Numbered from the stretch's first letter, positions 1-6,328 are shown. The stretch: DNA of 7,811 nt from Holosporaceae bacterium (GCA_031267195.1 JAIRZO010000057.1:1-7811); one strand, 5' to 3'. Numbers and translations: made by a program. The notes: generated by a model not told the origin, from the letters alone.

Positions 1-96
1 AGTAGCGCAGTAGGCCGAAAAACACCCCTCATCCGCGTTCAAATAAAGCACAGGACCAAATGCAGAAACACTAATTACCACAACCTTAAGTATCAC
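1..96 (-). CDS. Start of a probable exported protein (partial, runs off left edge)
   Basis: I do not recognise this protein; only its first 32 codons are in the window. Read from a GTG at position 96, it opens with a lysine (residue 4), then a hydrophobic stretch (VVVISVSAFGPVLYL), then NA followed by DEGCFSAYCAT. That is the layout of a Sec signal peptide with a plausible cleavage after Ala21, so the mature protein is inferred to enter the periplasm or be secreted; the two cysteines early in the mature part could form a disulfide. No ATG is in frame after the HU stop. The GTG is chosen because purine-rich AGAAGAGAG lies just upstream; the TTG directly before it (97-99) is an alternative. The frame is open from the HU stop to the edge, in the same frame as HU. 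It follows HU by about 57 bases and may be cotranscribed unless the weak hairpin between them terminates. Chance openness remains possible. Confidence 0.45.
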   Translation of the reverse strand, partial: MILKVVVISVSAFGPVLYLNADEGCFSAYCAT

Positions 97-126
97 CAAA
101 GCTCTCTTCTCAGTCTTGCCTAAACT

Positions 127-145
127 AAAAAAAGGCAAATTTTGC
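127..145 (-). terminator. Possible weak intrinsic terminator after the HU gene
   Basis: On the minus strand, GCAA-AAT-TTGC can fold into a 4-base-pair hairpin (145-135), followed after one C by seven T residues (133-127). It sits 8 bases after the HU stop, where a terminator is expected. The stem is short and would be unstable alone, so it may only lessen transcription into the next gene. Confidence 0.3.
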
Positions 146-153
146 AAATGCGC

Positions 154-426
154 CTAATTGACAGAATCTTTCAGATTCTTACCAGGCTTAAATCTAACCG
201 ATCGACGAGGAGGAATCGAGATGGTAGCACCAGTCTTAAAATCCCGGCCCCTGCGTCCCGCAGTATTTTTCACGGAAAAATTACCGAACCCAACTAGGGT
301 TACATCATCTCCGCCTTGCAATGCAGATTCCATTATGTCCACAAAGGCGTTAATAGCTTTTTCCGCATCTGACTTTGTCAAACCAGTATCTCTTGATAAG
401 GCTACTACCAAATCCGATTTATTCAT
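154..426 (-). CDS. hup: HU-family histone-like DNA-binding protein
   Basis: This is a small nucleoid protein that binds and bends DNA as a dimer and helps compact the chromosome. The 90 residues are the usual HU length. The N-terminal helices (MNKSDLVVALSRDTGLTKSDAEKAI, residues 1-25, given as MNKSDLVVAL then SRDTGLTKSDAEKAI) are typical. The DVTLVGFGNFSV core (41-52), the arm (about 53-76) and the C-terminal FKPGKNLKDSVN follow. The arm is basic (RRGR, PPRR) but reads GRDFKTG where the family normally has GRNPxTG. Phe63 therefore replaces the proline that intercalates into DNA in HU and IHF structures. The start is secure: a perfect AGGAGG lies 8 bases upstream of the ATG. IHF is less likely because of the HU-like C-terminal end. 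The gene stands 110 bases after trpS, which leaves room for its own promoter. Confidence 0.95.
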   Translation of the reverse strand: MNKSDLVVALSRDTGLTKSDAEKAINAFVDIMESALQGGDDVTLVGFGNFSVKNTAGRRGRDFKTGATISIPPRRSVRFKPGKNLKDSVN

Positions 427-434
427 AATATGTC

Positions 435-440
435 CCTCCT
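435..440 (-). promoter_or_regulatory. Strong Shine-Dalgarno site of the HU gene
   Basis: AGGAGG on the minus strand, 8 bases before the HU ATG at 426. It is the best ribosome binding site in the window, in keeping with the high expression usual for HU, and it fixes the start codon. Confidence 0.85.
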
Positions 441-489
441 ATATCACTTGTTTCGGTAGTCTGAACGCTTTTATATAAAAAATCAATAG

Positions 490-514
490 TATTATTAGAA
501 ATAATATTTTTTTT
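490..514. terminator. AT-only hairpin between trpS and the HU gene, possible terminator
   Basis: TATTATT (490-496) and AATAATA (500-506) are perfect inverted repeats around an AGA loop. On the plus strand the stem runs straight into eight T residues (507-514), the form of an intrinsic terminator, yet no plus-strand gene is seen to use it. On the minus strand it follows the trpS stop by about 30 bases, with a T-run (482-477) 7 bases beyond the stem. The stem has no G-C pairs, so it would be a weak terminator. Confidence 0.3.
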
Positions 515-529
515 ATGAAAATAGAGCAA
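501..529 (-). promoter_or_regulatory. Possible sigma-70 promoter for the HU gene
   Basis: On the minus strand TTGCTC (529-524), a 17-base AT-rich spacer, and TATTAT (506-501) resemble -35 and -10 boxes. The -10 matches the consensus at 5 of 6 bases; the -35 matches only TTG. It would give a leader of roughly 65-70 bases before HU. In DNA this AT-rich such matches arise easily, and the -10 lies within the hairpin arm. Confidence 0.3.
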
Positions 530-536
530 ATTTAAC

Positions 537-1553
537 TCAATTTATTTTTGTTTTGTCAAAAAAATCAATCCCCATGGCACTGCGAACATTGGCCAAAACA
601 ATATCCGAAACCCTTCTCGCTCTTAGCGTGCCATCATAACACACGTCCAGAATCTGTTTTCTGGTCAATAAATATCTTTTTTCTCGTATAGGTTGCAGTA
701 ATTTCTGCAATACATCATTCAAAAGCGATTTTAAAACCGTATCACCAAGCCCACCTTTCCGATACTTTGCAGCTAATGAACTGATTTCGTCCCGATCGTC
801 ATGAAACGCATCCAGATAGGTAAATACAACATTGCCTTCCACCCGACCTGGATCGCCAACTTTTATGTGATCCGGATCTGTGAACATCGTAAACACCTTT
901 TCCTTAATAACTTCTGGAGAGTCACTTAAGAAAATAGCGTTGTTCTGTGATTTACTGGCCTTCGATTTTCCGTCAATACCAACCAATCGAGGAATTTTGC
1001 TAAGATATATACTGGCTTCTTTCAAGCAATCTGTTTTATATATTCTGTTAAATTTTCGTACAATTTCATTTGTTTGCTCAATCATAGGAATTTGATCTTC
1101 ACCACCGGAGACCAGCTCGCCACCGAATGCCGTTATATCAGCAGCCTGGCTGACCGGATAGTTCAGGAAACCAACCGGCAATGTTTTCTCAAGCCCCTTT
1201 TGCATAATTTCGCTTTTTACCGTCGGATTTCGCTCCAATCTCGCAACGGAAACCAAGTTCATATAGTAAATTGTTAACTCCGCTATTGCTGGTATTTGTG
1301 ACTGAATCAGTATAGTGGATATCTGTGGATCAATGCCCACAGCCAAATAATCCTTTACCACTTCCAGTGAATTTTCCACCACCATTTCGGGAGTTTCGTA
1401 GTAGTCAGTCAGTGCCTGTACATCTGCCACTAAAATATATTGGTTGTGCGTATATTGCTGTTCTACTCTGCTCCTCAAAACCCCAACATAGTGTCCCAGA
1501 TGAAGATTCCCGGTTGGTCTATCTCCTGTAAGAATGAGTTTTTTAGTTTCCAT
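537..1553 (-). CDS. trpS: Tryptophanyl-tRNA synthetase (TrpRS)
   Basis: This cytoplasmic class I synthetase charges tRNA-Trp with tryptophan using ATP. The 338 residues are the normal bacterial length. Near the N-terminus is LTGDRPTGNLHLGHYVG (8-24), which contains the HIGH-type motif HLGH (18-21). Next are LVADVQALTD (41-50), MNLVSVARLERNPTVKSEI (98-116), GGEDQ, and the second class I motif as KASKS (198-202) instead of KMSKS, followed by FTMFTDPDHIKVGDPG (221-236) and KYRKGGLGD (263-271). The wording is of the Streptococcus/Firmicutes TrpRS kind (ILTGDRPTG, IEGN-like VEGN, YRKGGLGD), not the kind I recall from Rickettsia and most proteobacteria, which hints at transfer. ATG 1553 is chosen because GAGG lies 5 bases upstream; a TTG at 1571 is in frame but has no such site. 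It lies 94 bases after the unknown gene and 110 before HU. No T-box leader is visible. Confidence 0.95.
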   Translation of the reverse strand: METKKLILTGDRPTGNLHLGHYVGVLRSRVEQQYTHNQYILVADVQALTDYYETPEMVVENSLEVVKDYLAVGIDPQISTILIQSQIPAIAELTIYYMNLVSVARLERNPTVKSEIMQKGLEKTLPVGFLNYPVSQAADITAFGGELVSGGEDQIPMIEQTNEIVRKFNRIYKTDCLKEASIYLSKIPRLVGIDGKSKASKSQNNAIFLSDSPEVIKEKVFTMFTDPDHIKVGDPGRVEGNVVFTYLDAFHDDRDEISSLAAKYRKGGLGDTVLKSLLNDVLQKLLQPIREKRYLLTRKQILDVCYDGTLRARRVSDIVLANVRSAMGIDFFDKTKIN

Positions 1554-1558
1554 TTGTT

Positions 1559-1562
1559 CCTC
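1559..1562 (-). promoter_or_regulatory. Shine-Dalgarno site that sets the trpS start
   Basis: GAGG within TGAGGAACAA on the minus strand, 5 bases before ATG 1553. It favours that ATG over the in-frame TTG 18 bases further upstream, which would swallow the site. Confidence 0.7.
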
Positions 1563-1647
1563 ACAAATCAACCTGCATCACCACTCCCGCCACATAATGG
1601 AACAGCTGGCAAACCGACAACGCAGAACAATCGATGGCCCACGAATT

Positions 1648-2094
1648 TTAGGCGAAGTCATCAGGATTTGTGTCCTGTAATGGAGTTGGACAACACTGCA
1701 GCATTTCATCCACATCGTTTGATGCAAAATAATAGCCGGTTCCGCCGAAAACCATAATTGGCTGTAAAATATTCCGTCTCTCTTTCTTACCGTGTTCCTC
1801 GACAAAACGCATTTTTTTGGTATCGGTATTCGAAGAGACAAAATCCGACATTCGGCTGCAAATTTCATCCTCGCGATTATCGCCATCGGCGGAATTACTT
1901 TCTGGAGCTTTACGACACATGGCAGAGCAACAGCAACCGCTCTGTGTATTATCGTAGCATAGTTTTGGAATACCACAAAGATAGGCGATAATATTTCTCC
2001 AAAATTTAACAAAAACGAAAAACAAACAGATCGCTATTACGAACAATATATTTCTCATAGTCATTAGCACACCATAGTTTTTTTGCATCGCCAT
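1648..2094 (-). CDS. Unknown cysteine-rich protein with N-terminal membrane segment
   Basis: I do not recognise this 148-residue protein and assign no function. After a short polar start, residues 14-35 or so (from MRNILFVIAICLFFVFVKFW) form one strongly hydrophobic segment, which could be an uncleaved anchor or a signal peptide. The rest is polar and rich in charged residues and cysteine: GCCCSAMC, EICSR and a late QCC, with about ten cysteines in all. If exported, these could form disulfides or bind metal. The tail is acidic (DTNPDDFA). In-frame ATGs at 2094, 2088, 2064 and 2058 compete; none has a strong ribosome site. The outermost is given, but 2064 or 2058 would put the hydrophobic segment at the very N-terminus and leave a longer leader after the promoter at 2112-2140. 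A second open frame on the same strand (2012-1578) overlaps it; that one is poor in acidic residues and looks like a shadow. Confidence 0.6.
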   Translation of the reverse strand: MAMQKNYGVLMTMRNILFVIAICLFFVFVKFWRNIIAYLCGIPKLCYDNTQSGCCCSAMCRKAPESNSADGDNREDEICSRMSDFVSSNTDTKKMRFVEEHGKKERRNILQPIMVFGGTGYYFASNDVDEMLQCCPTPLQDTNPDDFA

Positions 2095-2111
2095 ACAAAA
2101 CTCAAAAATGT

Positions 2112-2140
2112 ATTATAAAATAATTAACGAAAATAGTCTA
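2112..2140 (-). promoter_or_regulatory. Sigma-70-type promoter upstream of the unknown gene
   Basis: On the minus strand TAGACT (2140-2135) and a perfect TATAAT (2117-2112) are separated by exactly 17 bases. The -35 matches the TTGACA consensus at 4 of 6 positions. Transcription would begin near 2105, in the 84-base gap after murD, and probably serve the unknown gene and perhaps trpS. I see no clear terminator for the mur genes in the same gap. Confidence 0.55.
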
Positions 2141-2178
2141 CTAGTATATTTTTTTCGGGATTGCGATGGTTTTAGACA

Positions 2179-3600
2179 TTAGATAGAAGTAAAATTTACA
2201 AAATCGTCTCCTGCGCATATTTTCTGCACGATTTCTGCGAACATATTGCCTCGTTCTTCGAAATTTTTAAATTGATCAAAACTTGCACAGCAGGGAGACA
2301 GCAAGACGACGGCGGTCTCTTCCTTCTGAGCCAGAGCATGCGCTCTTCGCACGGCCACGTCCAATGTTTCAGAAATTTCCGACTGCACTCTGCAATATTC
2401 CAGATAACTGTGCCAGTCATGCGCTGCTTCGCCGATAAGAAATGCGCACTTTACTTTGCGAAAATATTTCGTTAAGGATTCGATCCCATCCTGCTTTGGC
2501 CGACCGCCGAGAATCCAAAAAATATTGTCGAATCTCATCATGGCCTGCTCCACCGATGGTGCATTGGTTGCTTTGCTGTCGTTGATGTATTGGATTCTTC
2601 CGAATGTTGCTACTAATTCCTGCCGATGTTGCAATCCACGAAAAGAATGCAGAGCGGCCACAAATTGTTCTGCGCTAATACCGTTTGCAATACAAGCAGC
2701 ATAGGAAGCAGCGATGTTTTGTCGATTATGAATTCCATCCAAAACATCGTCTTTGCTACACACAATTTTTGGATAGCCATCAGTAGCAGGGCGATTATCA
2801 ACTAGCATCCCATCGCACCATCCAACGCCATTTTCTGGAATTTCTGTGCCGGAAATGGGAATTATTTCAGGATGTTTCACGGTTTTTAGAAATTCATAAA
2901 TCTTCCGACAATTGGTATCGTCAACACCAACGATGGCCTGAGATGCTGCCGGAAAATTTGCAAATATTTTTTGCTTGGCCGTAATATATCCCGGCATACC
3001 ACCGTGTCTTACCAGATGATCTGATGTAATATTCAGCAGCAGGGCGGTATCAAATCCAAGAATATTGGAGGAATCCAGGTGATAGGAGGACAATTCCAAT
3101 ACGTAAAAGTCTAAATCATCGGTGAGCGAAAGAATGGCAATGCCGAAATTTCCGCCGATACAGGATTTTAGATTGGCTGTCGTCAGAACATGGTTTACCA
3201 AAGCCGTTGTGGTAGATTTTCCGTTTGTACCGGTGATGGCGATGGTTTTTGGAGCTGACACATTTTTTTTAGCTGGAAACGAACATCCCACATGCAGCTG
3301 AAACAAATCAACATCATTAATAACTTGTACGCCATGGCGGTGAGCAAGATCTACGGCTCGATGTCTCTGTGGCCACAATGTGCTAATTCCTGGGCTCACC
3401 ACCATCACATCCAGATTGGGCCAATCAAAATCTGATGGATCACAAAACATGCATTGATAATGTTGGTCCATAATACCATTGTCATCGTACAAATAAATGT
3501 TTGCATCGACAGCCTCAAGGCAATCCACCACAGCCTTTCCGGATTTACCAAACCCAATAACCGCTACATTTTTGTTTTTATATAAATCTAGACGAATCAT
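2179..3600 (-). CDS. murD: UDP-N-acetylmuramoyl-L-alanine--D-glutamate ligase (MurD)
   Basis: MurD is the cytoplasmic ATP-dependent ligase that adds D-glutamate to UDP-MurNAc-L-Ala. Of the 473 residues, the N-terminal Rossmann-like domain begins VAVIGFGKSGKAVV (12-25) and has VVSPGI (67-72). The ATP-binding P-loop is AITGTNGKSTTTAL (121-134), followed by ELSSYHLD (169-176) and NITSDHLVRHG (190-200). The lysine of TAKQKIF (Lys209) fits the carbamylated lysine position. The C-terminal domain shows HNRQNIAAS (291-299), GLQHRQE (322-328), INDSKATNAPS (339-349), GGRPKQDG (365-372) and LLSPCCASFDQFKNFEERG (433-451). Val197 stands where DHxDRH enzymes have aspartate. The frame is open for 36 more codons upstream, but those overlap mraY and do not resemble MurD; ATG 3600 gives the expected MIRLDLY start, 20 bases after mraY with a weak GGTG site. 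Slightly longer than many MurD proteins. Confidence 0.96.
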   Translation of the reverse strand: MIRLDLYKNKNVAVIGFGKSGKAVVDCLEAVDANIYLYDDNGIMDQHYQCMFCDPSDFDWPNLDVMVVSPGISTLWPQRHRAVDLAHRHGVQVINDVDLFQLHVGCSFPAKKNVSAPKTIAITGTNGKSTTTALVNHVLTTANLKSCIGGNFGIAILSLTDDLDFYVLELSSYHLDSSNILGFDTALLLNITSDHLVRHGGMPGYITAKQKIFANFPAASQAIVGVDDTNCRKIYEFLKTVKHPEIIPISGTEIPENGVGWCDGMLVDNRPATDGYPKIVCSKDDVLDGIHNRQNIAASYAACIANGISAEQFVAALHSFRGLQHRQELVATFGRIQYINDSKATNAPSVEQAMMRFDNIFWILGGRPKQDGIESLTKYFRKVKCAFLIGEAAHDWHSYLEYCRVQSEISETLDVAVRRAHALAQKEETAVVLLSPCCASFDQFKNFEERGNMFAEIVQKICAGDDFVNFTSI

Positions 3601-3620
3601 GGTCCATTCACCACGTGTTC

Positions 3621-4697
3621 CTATCTGATCTTCAGGGTTGCCAATCCCAGCAGCGCAAACACAAACGCAATAATCCAAAAACGAATAACGATGGTGGGTT
3701 CCGTCCATCCCTTTTTTTCGAAGTGATGGTGAATAGGAGCCATGAGAAAAACACGTTTCCCGGTTAATTTCCAGTATCCCACCTGAATCATTACTGATAA
3801 AGCCTCAATCACAAAAAGCCCGCCAATTATAGCCAACACAAATTCATGCTTCACAATAACGCTGATAGCTCCGAGTGCCCCACCGATGGCCAGCGATCCG
3901 GTGTCTCCCATAAAAATCATTGCCGGCGGTGCATTATACCATAAAAACCCGAGGCAGGATCCAATGAGGGCCCCGCAAAATATGCAAAGCTCTCCCGTAG
4001 ACGGGATATGGGTGATTTGTAAATAATTTGCAAAAACAACATGTCCAACTAAGTAGCTTATGATTCCCAGACATAGCGCCACCATCATGGATGGGAATGT
4101 GGCCAATCCGTCTAGCCCATCCGTCAGATTTACGGCATTGGAGCTGCCAACTATGACCACGGTTGTAAATATTATGAGAAATGTAATGCTATTTATAGTA
4201 AAGTTTTTTAAAAATGGAAAAGTGATGTGTCCAGCTATTTCCGGTGATCTTAAAAATTCAACCGCTACGGAAAAAGCCAGAGCGACGGTTCCCTGAAATA
4301 GCATTTTGCGACCCGCGCTAATGCCTTTGGAATTGTTGTGTTTTACTTTTGCATAATCATCAAAAAATCCCAGCACTGCATAGGCAAAAAACAGTAGCAA
4401 CAGAATGAGTAGATAGCAATTAAATATATCTCCCCAAAGCAGGCTGGATATCAAGGAACTGGCAATGATTATGGTGCCGCCCATGGTTGGAGTTTTTGCC
4501 TTGTTAATGCGGTGGGACAAAGGACCATCAGATCTGATGGGCTGAGAATATTTTATGAATTTTATGAAACGCGGATACAAAAAAAAGCTTATGAGCAGAG
4601 AAGTTAACAGAGCACACATCGTGCGAAATGAAATGTACCGCAGTAGGTTTATGCCGGAAATAAAATTTAAAGACGGAAATATGAAATTATAAAACAT
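3621..4697 (-). CDS. mraY: Phospho-N-acetylmuramoyl-pentapeptide-transferase (MraY)
   Basis: MraY is the inner-membrane enzyme that transfers phospho-MurNAc-pentapeptide from UDP to undecaprenyl phosphate, giving lipid I. The 358 residues match the usual length and carry about ten hydrophobic segments. Signature motifs in order: SDGPLSHRINKAKTPTMGG (56-74), the catalytic aspartate pair in FFDDYAKV (111-118), NAVNLTDGLDGLA (187-199), FMGDTGSLAIGG (262-273) with the third key aspartate, and APIHHHFEKKGW (320-331) with the histidine triplet. The wording closely follows alphaproteobacterial MraY, for example QPIRSDGP and the end TEPTIVIRFWIIAFV. The ATG at 4697 gives a normal N-terminus (MFYNFIFPSLN), but no Shine-Dalgarno site is visible in the AT-rich 65-base gap after murF. 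It sits between murF and murD as in the standard dcw order. Confidence 0.97.
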   Translation of the reverse strand: MFYNFIFPSLNFISGINLLRYISFRTMCALLTSLLISFFLYPRFIKFIKYSQPIRSDGPLSHRINKAKTPTMGGTIIIASSLISSLLWGDIFNCYLLILLLLFFAYAVLGFFDDYAKVKHNNSKGISAGRKMLFQGTVALAFSVAVEFLRSPEIAGHITFPFLKNFTINSITFLIIFTTVVIVGSSNAVNLTDGLDGLATFPSMMVALCLGIISYLVGHVVFANYLQITHIPSTGELCIFCGALIGSCLGFLWYNAPPAMIFMGDTGSLAIGGALGAISVIVKHEFVLAIIGGLFVIEALSVMIQVGYWKLTGKRVFLMAPIHHHFEKKGWTEPTIVIRFWIIAFVFALLGLATLKIR

Positions 4698-4762
4698 ATT
4701 TTTTTATTCATGACTTAAGAAAAATATAGATTTTACTGAATAATGCATGATTGATTCGCAAA
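4698..4762 (-). other. AT-rich gap between murF and mraY
   Basis: This is the only sizeable gap within the mur genes. I see no hairpin, no ribosome binding site and no convincing promoter; TATATT and TAAAAT hexamers are present but lack a matching -35 box at the right distance. Confidence 0.4.
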
Positions 4763-6328
4763 TCACAAATTGTTTTTTAAAAAATCCACAATATGATCCA
4801 TGTGCATGGATCTTGATCCTTTAATAAGAATACAATCTCCGTCTTTTACTTCTTTCAGGATCACGTCTGCCATTGTTTCTGCATCTTCGCACCAGGCTCC
4901 TTTTTTCTCCTCCTGCAGATTATCAAATAGGTATTTCATAAAATTGCCGCAGGCAAATACCTTATCTATGCCGTATTTATCAATGGTGGGAGATAAATTT
5001 TCATGGAAATATATACTTCGTTGCCCCAGTTCCAGCATATCTCCGATGACGATAATTTTTCTGTGACCACGGCACATGGAAATGGATTTTATTGCTGTTT
5101 TCATAGAAGTTTGACAGGCATTGTAGGAATCATCCATGATTAGAACACCACTGCTATATCGGTTACTGCTATTTTTTGGATAAATGCGAAATACATCGCC
5201 GCGTTTCGCCAATAGCCGAAACGTGCCCATGATCTTTGCTAACTTTTCCAAATTAACTCCACCCAACACGTAGGCAGCTAAAATAGCGGAAACACTATTC
5301 AAAGCAGCAGATAAATTACAGGATCGCAGCCGATATGATATATCCTTGCCGCAAATTTTCGCCGTAATATCCAGGCCATTTTCCAGATCATCCGGTAGGT
5401 ACTGTTCCAAAAGACCGTTCTGTGCGATTTTGAAAATTGATAAATTCGAACTGCGTAAAGTATTCCAACCGGTATGTTCCGAAGACGCGTTTGTTTCCGC
5501 TTGCATCTTGATCTTTTCGCAGGAAACTATCCTTGCGTCGGCAAATGAACCAAATCCAAAGGACAAAACCCTTCGAATGCCGCTGATGTGTGCCTGATGC
5601 TTTAAAAAATCCGCATAGGCAGAATCATGTGGAATTATTGCTATCTCCTGTGGATTTTCCGTTGCAAAAATCTCAGATTTTGCCTTGGCAATATCGAAAA
5701 CACACGGAAAATATTCCAGATGCGCCTCGCATATGTCAGTTATCAATGAAGCTTGTGGTGACACTACGCTGATCAGATTACGAATATCGCCAGTTGTGCT
5801 CATACCCATCTCAAAAATAGCTATCTTCGTATTCTGTGGCATAATCGCCACGCACAGCGGCAATCCTATTTTGCTATTGAAATTTTCTTTGGAAACATAA
5901 ATCCCGCTAACAGCTGGATTGCCGTTGCTGGTTGCATTTGATAGGAGATGATATATCATATCTTTTGTGGTGGTTTTGCCGACGCTGCCAGTGATGGCTA
6001 CGTAGCTGGCATTGGGAACGCGATTTACATTGAATCTCGCCAGATCCACAAGTGTTTCGCAGGAGGATCTAACTACAATCAATTTATTGGTGTCAATGCC
6101 ATCAATAACTTTTTCTACGATTGCCAGAGAACATCCCTTGATAAAGGCTTCTTTTACAAAATCATGGGCATCATTCCGTTTTCCCTTTATGGCCACAAAC
6201 AAATCGCCTTTTTTGGTGCTTTTCGAATTGATAGAGATATCACTCACATCAGCATCTACATCACGATTAAATATATTCGTTAATTCCTCCCGAGTAAAAA
6301 TCGCGCTAGTGCCCGTTGCAAGCTTCAT
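4763..6328 (-). CDS. murF: UDP-N-acetylmuramoyl-tripeptide--D-alanyl-D-alanine ligase (MurF)
   Basis: MurF adds D-Ala-D-Ala to UDP-MurNAc-tripeptide in the cytoplasm, using ATP. The N-terminal substrate domain has ISINSKSTKKGDLFVAIKG (31-49), where the family usually reads DSR, and NDAHDF (52-57) for DGHDF. The P-loop is AITGSVGKTTTKDM (111-124). Then come SKENFNSKIGLPL (146-158), FEMGMSTTGDI (172-182) and ITDICEAHLEYF (196-207). The C-terminal domain has DDSYNACQTSM (399-409), VIGDMLELG (427-435) and ILIKGSRSMHMDHIV (500-514). At 521 residues it is longer than E. coli MurF (452); part of the excess lies at about residues 265-335, and the usual GxHNxxN element there is blurred into CNLSAALNS. 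ATG 6328 is chosen because it overlaps the murE stop as ATGA, a translational-coupling layout; a TTG at 6340 is in frame but less likely. Confidence 0.96.
   Translation of the reverse strand: MKLATGTSAIFTREELTNIFNRDVDADVSDISINSKSTKKGDLFVAIKGKRNDAHDFVKEAFIKGCSLAIVEKVIDGIDTNKLIVVRSSCETLVDLARFNVNRVPNASYVAITGSVGKTTTKDMIYHLLSNATSNGNPAVSGIYVSKENFNSKIGLPLCVAIMPQNTKIAIFEMGMSTTGDIRNLISVVSPQASLITDICEAHLEYFPCVFDIAKAKSEIFATENPQEIAIIPHDSAYADFLKHQAHISGIRRVLSFGFGSFADARIVSCEKIKMQAETNASSEHTGWNTLRSSNLSIFKIAQNGLLEQYLPDDLENGLDITAKICGKDISYRLRSCNLSAALNSVSAILAAYVLGGVNLEKLAKIMGTFRLLAKRGDVFRIYPKNSSNRYSSGVLIMDDSYNACQTSMKTAIKSISMCRGHRKIIVIGDMLELGQRSIYFHENLSPTIDKYGIDKVFACGNFMKYLFDNLQEEKKGAWCEDAETMADVILKEVKDGDCILIKGSRSMHMDHIVDFLKNNL

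Noticed and set aside
1554..1647. Possible T-box or tryptophan-dependent leader before trpS
   Set aside because: The 94-base gap shows no T-box sequence, no run of Trp codons in a short leader peptide and no terminator hairpin with a T-run.
1578..2012. A 144-codon open frame on the minus strand overlapping the unknown gene
   Set aside because: Its product is very poor in Asp and Glu and rich in Arg, Cys, Ile and Trp, as shadow frames often are. It has no export signal or known motif, and the other frame has a clear hydrophobic N-terminus and a promoter ahead of it.
2134..2150. TACTAGTA palindrome after murD as an operator or terminator
   Set aside because: The 8-base palindrome is short, has no T-tail and can arise by chance in AT-rich DNA.
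3601..3708. N-terminal extension of murD by 36 codons
   Set aside because: It overlaps the end of mraY and does not resemble MurD; ATG 3600 gives the normal start.
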